Positions 1 to 9,361 of a stretch of DNA of 64,000 nt are shown in pieces. Below the pieces are notes generated by a model. That model was not told the origin of the DNA. It ran no database searches and was given only the letters and a program-made list of their open reading frames with translations. Position 1 is the stretch's first letter. Each line of letters starts with the position of its first letter. The DNA lies in NCBI RefSeq assembly GCF_024713975.1, contig NC_091104.1:16077580-16141579 (forward strand), given 5' to 3'. Origin of the DNA: Paralichthys olivaceus (lineage: Eukaryota; Chordata; Actinopteri; Pleuronectiformes; Paralichthyidae). The translations under genes and the position numbers were made by a program.

Positions 1-269
1 TAAACTCAATCAGACACCAGCAGAATGCAGTAGGTCTTGGCACAGAATAGATTGACAAGACAAGCCTCTGTCCTGACTCCTTTGGTCTAGGATAAGGAGC
101 AGTAACACACAGATACTGTTGACACTGAGGGGAAGAATGTGTTTAATCTTTGATTTGTCACTTCCTGTTTTTATCCTCCCATGTTTCCATCATGTGCCTT
201 GTGCAAACACGCCTCTTTTAAATTCCTCATTCCCTGTCACACTTTGCCATAAAAAAAAAGTCCACTTAC
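1..269. other. Gene-free left edge (intron or downstream part of the RPS6KL1-like gene)
   Basis: No coding exon is visible. On the minus strand this lies just 3' of the splice donor of the MIT exon, so it should be intron of the RPS6KL1-like gene. The kinase-like exons expected further 3' are outside the window. Confidence 0.4.
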
Positions 270-444
270 ATTGAACTCCATTCAGCAGTAAGTCCACTCC
301 ATTCTTATAGTAACTGAAAGCTGCCTCATAGTCCTCATTGACCTCGCTGTCCAACGCCATGTGGATCTGTTTGGCCGCCTCCACCAGGTAGTCTCTCTTT
401 GCCATGGCTGCCTTGTTTTTGGACCCGTCAAGGTCCAGCTGGGC
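270..444 (-). CDS. rps6kl1: RPS6KL1-like protein, MIT-domain exon (partial gene)
   Basis: This minus-strand exon encodes an MIT (microtubule interacting and trafficking) helical-hairpin segment. It reads MAKRDYLVEAAKQIHMAL and then EDYEAAFSYYKNGVDLLL, very close to the N-terminal part of human RPS6KL1 (MTKRDYLVDAATQIRLAL, EDYEAAFNHYQNGVDVLL as I recall it). The family pairs an MIT domain with a divergent S6-kinase-like domain; the kinase exons are not in the window. The 3' boundary is a clear GTAAGT donor (complement of 264-269). The 5' boundary is either the TTCAG acceptor at 445-446, entering in phase 0, or the exon opens at the ATG at 471. RPS6KC1 and SNX15 have related MIT domains but match less well. 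RPS6KL1 lies near FCF1 and AREL1 on human 14q24.3, which supports the call. Confidence 0.72.
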
Positions 445-1365
445 CTGAATGAATAAGTTGTTGGGCTTCATTCAGACTTTGCAGATAGTTGAGTTATAAT
501 CATACTGTTTCTATTTCATTAGAAAAAGAAAGTGAAACCTACTGCTGCTGCTTAAAGCTCCTTATTGTACAGTTTGGTTCTTACCTTTGCTCCCTGGTCT
601 TATCAACACCAGCACACATGTCTACAGTCTCTTGTCCCTGGGCTCAGCGCCCCCCCAGCGACTCCACGGCTCAGGTCCTTGCAGCAGATCATGATCGTCT
701 GAGGCAGTGGAAACAAAGAGTTAACCTCCTGACCAGCACAGGAAGTGAATGCAAGCGTGTGTCCACTATTTCTGATGAATGGAAAGAAGCAGGGGTGCAA
801 ACGTCCACGATGACAGAGAGATGACTCAGAACACTGTCACTCTTTTTTTTTCTTTGCACGTCTGAGGTTAAAGACAAATTCATGTGTTCCCCGCAGGATG
901 ATTCAAACCTAAAGATCACAAGTTACTTCTATTAAACCATGCGTTTGTATATATAGACTGTAGATACCCACATGTGGTCATACTCCCACACACTTGGACA
1001 AATCACATGAAATGGATTATTTCCAAAAGGCACATACATTCTTTGCTGACAAACATGTTTAGAATCATTAATATCATGCAATAATTCTTTGTCACATAAA
1101 ACAAATATAATACAGGTCAGACAGTGGATGTAAAATACAATGTTCCTTTCCCCAAACATCACACAAAAACACACACACACCCAATTCTGGTCACAGGCAT
1201 GGAGGCAACATCCTCAAAGGAGTATTATGAAATACAAAAAGCCATCTTCAGCCTCCTCTATCATCTTCTGAACATGCATCTCACTAACCACTAAATGAGC
1301 AACCCCCCCATGTTGAATAAATGCACAAATAGCAAATAGCACAAAAGAACAGGCGTACGCACACA

Positions 1366-1396
<31 letters not shown>

Positions 1397-1401
1397 TGTA
1401 C
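445..1401. other. Probable RPS6KL1-like intron, ending in an (AC)n tract
   Basis: No exon is recognised between the MIT exon and the candidate first exon. Open stretches at about 489-824 and 603-919 look like no known family and lack convincing splice borders. A dinucleotide (CA)n tract occupies about 1360-1396. Confidence 0.4.
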
Positions 1402-1570
1402 CTGATGTGAGGCGAGCATGCCCTGGATCCTCCACCCCGGCAGCAGCAGCAGCATCAGCAGCATCAGTAGCAGCAGCCGAAGCCCATGTCTCCATCAGCA
1501 TCAACACACTCATCCCAGGAACAGGAGAGGAGGAGAGAGAACCAGGCGAGGCCGCCCATTGGCTGAGCAT
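1402..1570 (-). CDS. Candidate first coding exon of the RPS6KL1-like gene
   Basis: A minus-strand reading frame opens with ATG at 1570 (MLSQWAASPGSLSS...) and is Ala-rich because of CAG/CAT triplets. It ends at a CAG|GTACAG donor at 1402/1401. Just upstream on the minus strand are a CCAAT box (complement around 1556-1561) and a CRE-like TGATGTCA near 1570, in locally GC-rich DNA, which fits a promoter. Against it: the exon ends in phase 1 while the MIT exon starts in phase 0, so they cannot join directly. Another exon, another donor or a different gene is needed. Treat as tentative. Confidence 0.25.
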
Positions 1571-2608
1571 GATGTCACTTCAGGGTACCATTTCGCACAA
1601 GGCGCTCACGACCCCTCCTCTTACCCTGAGAGATGCTGCCTGATTTAAAGAGACAGTGCTATTTTTGAATGAAGGCCATTTTCATCCCTGGCTTTTACTT
1701 CTAAAATTGGACTGTGTTCGGCCTGCGGTGTTGACTGGTGGCAGATCCCACGGAGGAATTTACCCTTTTGTGAAAGAATCACGCATCACTGCTTTTTGCT
1801 TTGTCGCCAGCCGTCAACTGTAACTGGAGGGATCACCCTGCCCGTGAATCTATAATCTGCTGGGTCTTGGTGCTCAGTACCAGATGGAGCGAGGCTCTAA
1901 CCACAGCACAAAGGAGAGTCATCCCCTCCCCGTGGGAGGACCAGAGGGGGGAGGGAGCTCCAGCACGAAGAAGGAGGGGAGGATGTTCATCAGATGTTGC
2001 AACATCACCCGAAACCCTCCCAAAAAGGGAGGTGTCTGATTTCTCACAGTTTGACTCAACTCACGTTGACCATATTCATACAGCGGCCATTCATTTTTGA
2101 CATTACACTCAGATGCTGATATAAACATTAATGTTGCACTGCTATGATCCAGGTTTAACTGTTAATTTTACTGCTCCCTAACTGATCAGTAACTGAGAGA
2201 CAATGGAAATGTATAATCTGCAGGAACATGGGACCAGGTTTCAAGGTTACACAGCATATTTCACTGTATATATTATATATACTCAACACTAACATTTGCA
2301 TTCAACATTTCCTAGCCACGTAATAACAATGCACATCTTAGACACATTAATTTAAGACTGTGAGTAAAATGTACTGGATGTAATCAAGCAAGCAATGTGA
2401 TGTTAACTGTTTTCTGCATGATCTCAGAAATATTCTGGTTAAAAGGATCAGTAAAAACATCTTACGACTATTCTTAAAATCAAATACATTAATGCTGGTT
2501 TTAATATCACATTTATTACCAAATGTGTTTTAAAATAATCCACAATTATGAGTTGAACATGGATTATAATTCCAATCTTTTTGGAAACTTCAGGGCTAAT
2601 GCTTACTT
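1571..2608. other. Intergenic, no gene recognised
   Basis: No supported exon. The first 100 bases may be promoter DNA for the minus-strand candidate exon. The rest becomes AT-rich toward 2.2-2.6 kb with no recognised element. Confidence 0.4.
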
Positions 2609-2885
2609 AAAGGTTCAGTGTGTAATATTTAGGTGAAAGGGATCTTTTGGCAGAAATTGAATATATTTAAATACTTAATATTTACATCAGGAGCGGGTCC
2701 TCTCTATGGAGGCCGCCGTGTCTTTTACAGTAGTCCAAAATGGACAAACTAAACTCCTTTTGAGTTTTTATGGCAACTGAAGTTCACCACAGGTTCTCTT
2801 TCATGTTTGGAAGGGGAGGGTAAGGTGAGGGGGTGTTCAGCTACAACATGCAACTTCACCACTAGATCCACCGTGTGAGTATGGT
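2609..2885 (+). repeat. Teleost MITE-like interspersed repeat, copy 1
   Basis: The stretch opens with AAAGGTTCAGTGTGTAA, a terminal motif I associate with a very common short non-autonomous element in teleosts. It continues through the typical internal blocks (GGAGCGGGTCCTCTC, GACAAACTAAACTCCTTTTG, TTCTCTTTCATGTTTGGAAG). The right end, which in full copies is the inverted partner of the left motif, is degraded or missing after about 2870. A diverged internal piece of the same family lies at about 42815-42960. Family assignment is from memory of the consensus. Confidence 0.7.
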
Positions 2886-3026
2886 CCATTCTCAAATGTT
2901 GGAAATAAAAATAAAAAGCTGGACACTAGTTTGAATGCTCACTTTTAAGAGGAGGAGCAATCCAACAGATACCACATAACCGATTAAATCCCAGAAGTAG
3001 TGAGTTCAGTCTATCTGTCTTTTCAC

Positions 3027-3843
3027 CTCAGTGTACAGGCTGTTGAACAGGGGAGAGGAGGAGTTGAGGGAGTCTCTGAGCTGCGACACCAGAGCCTCAA
3101 ACTCTCGAATCTCGATCCTGAGCAGCTCAAAGTCCAGTTTGATGTAATTGTCTGGACTGCTCTCCAACATGGCCACTCTGACTGTCAGCTCTGTCAGTTC
3201 TGCCAGGAACATACCCAGTTTGCCTCCACAGTGGACAAGCTGAAACACACACAGTTTGTAAACCACATTTTAATAAATTCTCCTATTGCAACACAACCAC
3301 AACACAGACAGATTATATTCTGTATTAAATTTCCCCCTGCAAATAGTCCTTAAAAACCCTGGATTGTAATGTTGCATTGTACAGTGTGTAGAATAAAACT
3401 GAATGATAAATGCCTTCATTTTTAAGGAAAATAATTAGCAGAATTATTAATGCTGTAACTACCTATTTCTCTCATAAGACATTATTAATGAAAGTGTGCA
3501 TATTAGTGCATCATTAATCACCTTAATTTCATTAAGGTCATTATCAGTTTCTAATCCCTAATGCATCTGGGCACTGGGTTTTCCCTTTGAGTTAACCTGA
3601 CTGTACTATACTGTAAGCATGTTTCACACAACTTATTCCAAATGTAGGAAACAAGGAAAAATAAAAACATAGAGGATGCTTGTACTGGCCTTATTCATCT
3701 GGTTTTCCACCTCCAACCTCAGATCTGTGGTCAGTTGCTGCATGTGTTGCACTCGGTCGGCAGGGAAGGAGCTGTCGGGCAGGAACACACTCCAGAGCTC
3801 CACCAGATGTGGTTACATTCCCTGACTCCCAGTCCTCCACCGG
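3027..3843 (-). pseudogene. Decayed olfactomedin-4-like gene fragment (exons 2 and 3 only)
   Basis: Two exons match exons 2 and 3 of the intact olfm4-like gene at 5543-7304. The exon-3 copy (3027-3239) is exactly 213 bases, like both intact paralogues, is fully open, and encodes a coiled-coil segment containing KLDFELLRIEIREFEALVSQ. The exon-2 copy (3690-3843) is 154 bases against 168 in the intact gene. This net loss of 14 shifts the frame in the middle, so PVEDWESGNVT and FPADRVQHMQQL fall in different frames. Its donor is GC rather than GT. No signal-peptide exon, exon 4 or olfactomedin-domain exon is found nearby; the space to the 3' side holds a MITE. A partial tandem duplicate of host origin, non-functional as an OLF protein. 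Confidence 0.85.
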
Positions 3844-4087
3844 CTACAAGGAGATAGATTTGTTTTTCTGAAATATATCATATACCTGAATATAATTGAA
3901 GTTCCTTAGGAGCCAACCCAGTGCTGAGGGTTTTACGCTTCTTATCAGCCTGGCTGAAGCATGTGCCTTGATTCCACTGTCATAACAGTTTTATTAGCAG
4001 TTTTATGGGTTCAGATTGGGTTATTTCCTTATACACACTCAAGGTGATTTAGACACTGGCAAAATGACAGCAGGAGAATTAGAACTG
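3844..4087. other. Intergenic, nothing recognised
   Basis: AT-rich DNA between the olfm4-like fragment and the tRNA-derived repeat; no signal-peptide exon matching exon 1 of the paralogues is present. Confidence 0.4.
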
Positions 4088-4262
4088 TTCGGGATGTAGC
4101 TCATCTGGTTGACGTGGTGTCTCATACTGAGGCAGGGCTTATCTGTGATGGCAGCAGATTTGCGTCTGACTTGCAACACTTTGCTGTGTATCTTCCTCTC
4201 TCTCTCTCTCTCTCTTCATTCATGCTTGAACTGTCGTGTCAATAAAGATATAAAATGCCCAA
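4088..4262 (+). repeat. tRNA-derived SINE-like element
   Basis: The left part (GGGATGTAGCTCATCTGGTT) resembles a tRNA A-box head. It is followed by a B-box-like stretch, a body with GACTTGCAACACTTTGCTGTG, a (CT)n tract at about 4197-4214 and a tail with AATAAAGATATAAAATGCCC. This order is that of a common teleost tRNA-SINE (tRNA head, 'TTTGCTG(C/T)(A/G)TGTCTT', CT-run, 'AATAAAGGCATAAAATGCC'). The copy is diverged. Naming the exact family would need a repeat library. Confidence 0.6.
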
Positions 4263-5441
4263 TGGATATATTTTAAAAATCTATTTACTTTGTGGGAATA
4301 TTGTGATTCTAATATTAAAAATGTAGTGCTTCAGAGTCAGTGACTATGACAAGAGGACCACTTTAGCATAGACAATAATGTATTTTTAAATGAAATATAT
4401 ATAGGGATAACTTTCTTCCTGAAGGTTATTCAGACTGTATGCTTGACCTTATCTTGAGCTACAACATACAGTTTATATCCCATGTGACACAACCACAGTA
4501 GTAAGGTCTCGTCTACTTTTATGAAGCTCAGAGGCATAATGTGTCTGAAATGACACAAAGACGGCAAACTCCTGACAGTTACTTTGTGCACAATACAACA
4601 GAGCAGTTTGGACATAAGACATTGAGTGTGTCTCTTAATTCAACTCAGAAACACGAAAGAAGAATACTAAGCTGTGTTGACCAAACTAGTAATATTTCAT
4701 TTCTCTCTCCAGTTTATATTTTGATTAGCTGGGACTGTAGGTTAATTGAAAAAATGGAAATTGAATATGAACGTAACAAAGCAGCCTCTTCTTGAATCAT
4801 ACTGCTAATGTTGATGTATTGAAAAAGCAGGAACATCTTTGTCTTTGAAGGGCTGAAGGAGGCCTGCGGCTGAAACACAATTTTATTTCTGCTCCTGTGC
4901 ATTAACCTTTTAAAAGTATAGAAGTTAATCACAGAGTGCTGACAACCTTTTTTTATTTTGCTGTTTGTGTGTCTTTTGGGTCACCACCCATTATAGTCTG
5001 GAGACATTACAGTTGACCAAGACAGTTTTTTTTAGTTTGACACATTCTCTGTGAGCTCACTCACAAGCTGCAGAGCAGAGAATTTAGTTTATTTTGACCT
5101 TGACACTGAAAGATAAAGAGAATATGATTATTGCAGTTTGCTAAAGTACTTGCACCTTTTGTACTCTATGTTATATAATTGGCATGATGTGTGGTCTTTT
5201 AGATCTGTTGTAATTTGTTATCATTACTTTTTTTTTTCAGTCAGGCAGTCTCATTGAGATTTTCAACCCTAGCTTTAAAAGATGCATAACATCCGAGCCC
5301 TGTTCTGCCAAAATGTATGCGATTGTAGTGGAAATGTAAGGTGATAGTAACTGGAACCTGCACTGTAATAACAGGTTGTAGGCACTATTTCTATATATAA
5401 AAACAACAACCCATAAGATCATTTGAATGCTTCAGCTTGAT
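4263..5441. other. Intergenic, no gene recognised
   Basis: About 1.2 kb of AT-rich DNA. Short open stretches at 4430-4932 and 5237-5422 show no family resemblance and no coherent splice borders. Confidence 0.4.
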
Positions 5442-5447
5442 TTTATT
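5442..5447 (-). terminator. Polyadenylation signal of olfm4-like A
   Basis: AATAAA on the minus strand, about 95 bases past the stop codon of the olfm4-like gene that ends at 5543. Confidence 0.7.
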
Positions 5448-5542
5448 CAGAAGAAAAGAGTGTCACAGAGCATCAGGGACAAAGAGAGCGAACACAGATC
5501 AGTCGCACCAATCACAATACGTTAGATCACAAAGCTTAAGAA

Positions 5543-7304
5543 TCATTCACTGTTAAACCTCACATTGTAGGACACATAGTAGCCATTGTTGTACATGTAG
5601 AGCTTCTGCTCAGTGGGGTTGTAGTCCAGGTTGGTGTATTTCTCCTGAAACTTCTGGAAGCGAATGTTGAGCTGCTTCTCCTCCCTGGTCTTTGTGTCTA
5701 ACGAATAGAAGATCTCCTCTGTGTTCAGATCCACCGGCCTGGTGGCATACATGACTCCACACGCCATAAAAGCGTTGCCAGCCAGCTGCTTGAACGCACT
5801 AGTGTTCCACACACCCGCGATGCTGAATGATTCCTCATCTAGCTTGGCGAGGACGATGTTACCCATGCTCTCCTCTGAGGCATACATTACCCACAAGCCA
5901 TTTTCATCTGCTGCAAAGTCCAGGTTCTGGTTATCTGCGTATCTGTATGAGTACTTCTGACTGGCAGCTGGAATAAGTTTGTGGTCGTATTCGGAACTTG
6001 TCAGATTCAGCTTGGTCATACTGAAAGGCGAGTTGTTCTGGTAGTATACAGTGTTCCTGTGAACAATGTAATTGTTACCAGTACCTTGCCACCCGTATGA
6101 TAGGCTATGGTGTTTGAATGCAGACCTCAGAATCAGCTTCTTGTAGTCGGAGTAAAAATAGAAGTCATACACATGGGAATTTCTGTATGCACCATAGAAG
6201 AACATGGACTCATAGCCTTGGACAGGTTTGGAGTCTTTCCCCCAGCCTCCATATTGGTAATCTGCACTCAAATGAGCGTTCATTTGCACCACCATGGGTT
6301 TGCTGATGTTCATGATTCCTGTGTGGTTGCAGTTGCCTGAGAAAAAGAGGAAAAGGTTAAGAACAACTGGTGATCTAAGTGATCTTGTTGATTATCTTCT
6401 GATGAGCTTCCTCACCAATATCTGGCTTGAAGAACTCCTGGTCCTTCTGGCACTCCTCCAACTTCTTCTGTAGCTTGGCAAACTCAATACGGATCATGTC
6501 CAGGTTGCTCTTGTCGTAGGTCTCCAGTTGATTTACAATGAGCGTCATGTTATGAATCTATAAAGAAATGTATCAATAGAATTTATGAAAATTGGGCTAA
6601 ACTGAAATCCAACACCTTGAAAAGTTCAAGATGATTCCCAGTGCCAACATTAGATTCTTGCCACAGATTCAGATGTGACTTTCTCACCTCAGTGTACAGG
6701 CTGTCGAACAGGGGTGAGGAGGAGTTGATGGAGTCTCTGAGCTGCGACACCAGAGTGTCAAACTCTCGGAGCTCGTTCCTGAGCAACTCAAAGTCCAGTT
6801 TGATGTACTTGTTGCTGCTGCTCTGCAACATGGCCACTCTATCTGTCAGACCTATCAGTTCTTCCAGATAGATCTCCAGTTTTCCTTCATAGCTCACCAT
6901 CTGAGTAAAAACATAAGTCAACATGATGAAGTTTATACCACAGCACATGTTTTCATATATACCATCATGCCATCAGTCAGACCCCGAGCACCTTGTCCAT
7001 TTGGATTTCCATTTCTAGGATCAGATCTTTGCTGACTTGTTGCATGTGCTGCACCCGGTCGGCGGGGAAGGTGGTGTCTGGCACATACACGTGACAAACG
7101 CACTGACCCGAGTCACCCACAGATGCAGTCACATTGCCAGACTCCCAGTCCTCCACTGGCTGTGAAATTATCAAGAAGGAAAATGTTATTTAAAATTTGA
7201 TTTTATGTAATTTGCACGATTGGATCAAAGAAAAGTTGATCACTTACAATCCAGGCCAAAGCAGGACTGAGGACTGGAATCAGCAGCAGCAGAATTGGCA
7301 GCAT
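5543..7304 (-). CDS. Olfactomedin-4-like secreted glycoprotein A (five exons)
   Basis: A secreted extracellular protein of the olfactomedin family, closest in memory to OLFM4. Exons in transcript order: 7248-7304, 6992-7159, 6688-6900, 6416-6557 and 5543-6336, giving 457 residues in one frame. Residues 1-19 (MLPILLLLIPVLSPALAWI) are a signal peptide. Residues 20-194 are mainly coiled coil (YIKLDFELLRNELREFDTLV; ETYDKSNLDMIRIEF) and should oligomerise. Residues from about 195 are the OLF beta-propeller, with GIMNISKPMVVQMNAH, YGGWGKDSKP, DFAADENGLWVMYASEES, NAFMACGVMYATR, EEIFYSLDT and NLDYNPTEQKLYMYNNGYY. Asp/Asn positions equivalent to myocilin's calcium ligands (DENGLW, GNAF, LDYNP) and the two Cys that pair in OLF domains (NCNHTG, MACGV) are present. 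Human OLFM4 is 510 residues. The exon-2 donor (AAG|GTGCTC) is weak but is supported by the paralogue. Start chosen for the signal peptide and the TATA-like box upstream. Confidence 0.93.
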
Positions 7305-7350
7305 CGTGTCTCTGTTTATCTCAAATGTCTCCTCAAACACTTGATCGGAG

Positions 7351-7361
7351 GGTTTTTAAAG
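7351..7361 (-). promoter_or_regulatory. TATA-like box of olfm4-like A
   Basis: Minus-strand TCTTTAAAAACC lies about 47-57 bases upstream of the ATG at 7304. That leaves room for a start site near 7325 and a short 5' UTR. The paralogue has a TATA element at a similar distance. Confidence 0.5.
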
Positions 7362-7619
7362 ACAGCTCTTATCAGAACATCACAGACACCTTCTCTCTTC
7401 CCATAGTTATTGTCTGAGCTCGACACACACACACACACACATTCACAATGTCTAAGATTTGCCCACGTCTAAGATTTGATCAGGACACAGGGTGTGGATG
7501 AGAAAAATGTCATGTGTAGTTAACTCCGGCAACACCTTGTTAAGTTTATGACCTGTTAGCCGACTGTAATGACCTACTGCAAGGATGTTTTCACACCTGT
7601 CCGTTGGTTGTTGGTTGGT

Positions 7620-7965
7620 TTGTTTGTAGATTGTAAGGAGGATTACAAAGAAATTGCTGGACAGATTACCATGAATCTTGCTAAAAGGATGTAGCATGGG
7701 TCACAAAAGAACCCATTAAACTTTGGTGCGGATCTGGATCAGGGGCAATTCCAGGAATATTTAATCTCTTTCTTTAACTTAACATTTTCACTATTTTCTC
7801 CAGGAATAATTCATGGATCTTGATGAAAAAATCCAGGCACTGTTCGGGGACTTTGATCTATGAGTGTGTGAATATAGCTTTATTCAATTTGATTACATTT
7901 AAGAGGACTGTTGGCTTTTGACTGAGGCATAAGTTCTACTAAGAGCCATTCTAGTATAGTGTAAT
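7620..7965 (+). repeat. Interspersed repeat family R1, copy 1
   Basis: Recognisable blocks of a common teleost repeat: GGATTACAAAGAAATTGCTG, a 'GTGCGGATCTGGATCAGGGG' block, 'ATTCATGGATCTTGATGAAA', and an end with 'ACTGTTGGC ... AAGTTCTACTAAGAGCCATT'. The same blocks in the same order recur at about 11515-11780 and 51520-51840, with the 3' end alone near 27965-28012. No coding capacity. I cannot name the family securely. Confidence 0.65.
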
Positions 7966-9238
7966 TGAATCTCTTTTAAAAAAGCAGTTTATTGACATTT
8001 GATCTTACTAACTGTATAGACATTGACTCAGGAGTCACTTCTAACTGTTGTTTTGAATATAGGAATCAAATTGCTTTTGTTGTATTGCTTCCTCATCCAT
8101 ATGGTCAATTGTGTAATCTTAAGCATGTGACTTGGGTGGTGTCTTTAAACAGTGTGGTTCACAAGGAGCAAATGTTGTGCACCAACAACATTTGAATTAA
8201 ATGTTGACACAAACTCCATGAAACCACCATGCACACCCCTAAGCACATTGATGAAGCCAAAGACACAACTTTGAAGAGTAAAGTTTGCAGATGTGACAGT
8301 TATTAACACTTTAATCATAAACTTGTAATGCGAACATTATGCATTTAATCAATGTAAAAGCCAAATCTGTTCTAAAAGAAACATCTGTGAAAAGTTGCAC
8401 GTCTGTATGTTTGCACAGGATTGCACCAGTTTGGTCACTTGAGCATTGAAAGGCATCTCAGAATCAAAAATATCTCTTAGGCCGCTTTAAAGACAAGACA
8501 GACAGTCAAGATTGTTAATACTACTGGTACTGGGACCAGTAGTGTGTGTAATAATAACCACCTCTGATTTTGAGTCATCTGCCTTTTCATTTCATCTTGG
8601 CAGGATGTGTGAAATATTGGTGGAACAAGGCTTCAGGGGGGAAATACAACTGTGTATCATCTGCATAACAATGACAATCAATATTTATTATCCTGTGTAT
8701 TAACACTAAGCTAATCAAATAAAATTTAAAAAAAGCCCTGACATGCAGACAACTCACTTTTTAAATGTTTATTGCAGCAGAACAGAGTTGCCTAAAAATG
8801 TTCACCTAATTAAAATAAATCCTTCATTGTTGAATGTATGTATGGGTCAAGTGAAGAGAAAAGTTCATCAGTCAACTAATATCAGTTGAACTCCAGGTGT
8901 CTACTGTCTTTTAACAAATTTAATATTTTCTACATCCTAATATTTTTCTATATTTTCTATACACAAACACATTTCTGTGGTGAAAAGTGTATATTATGAA
9001 CATGTTCTGTATTTTTTATTCCTTTTTAATATTTTTTCTCTTGTCTACCTCATTCTGATTTTACTGCTGCTGTAACTAGTGAATTTCCCTGCTGTGGGAT
9101 CAATTAAATTTTATTTTATCATATCTTATTTTCTTGATAGTAGAAGTGATACTCTCATTTTCAGTCATTATCAAGTAATACATTCTATTCATGAGCATTT
9201 ACACAAACACACCTGACAATTTCATGATGCTTCAGGTA
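7966..9238. other. Intergenic between the two olfm4-like genes
   Basis: AT-rich DNA without exons. It contains a perfect short inverted repeat at 8520-8543. Nothing else is recognised. Confidence 0.4.
8520..8543. repeat. Perfect 9-base inverted repeat with 6-base loop
   Basis: ACTACTGGT and ACCAGTAGT flank the loop ACTGGG, giving an unbroken 9-bp stem. It lies between genes and has no U-tract after it. Possibly incidental or part of an unrecognised repeat. Confidence 0.5.
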
Positions 9239-9244
9239 TTTATT
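9239..9244 (-). terminator. Polyadenylation signal of olfm4-like B
   Basis: Minus-strand AATAAA about 120 bases beyond the stop codon at 9362-9364. Confidence 0.65.
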
Positions 9245-9361
9245 CACATATTAGATTTTAAGAAGAAGGGTTAAATGAAAAAACAAGAGAAATAGAAACA
9301 GAGAGATAGAATCATTGTTTCATTCATTAGTTGGTGTACTTCAGTAAATCACTGATAATGT

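Noticed and set aside
1402-1643. Plus-strand open frames rich in Ala/Ser over the CAG/CAT triplets
   Set aside because: They arise from the triplet composition and overlap the candidate minus-strand exon; no splice borders or family match.
5721-6340. Plus-strand open frames within the olfm4-like A OLF exon
   Set aside because: Shadows of the strongly supported minus-strand exon.
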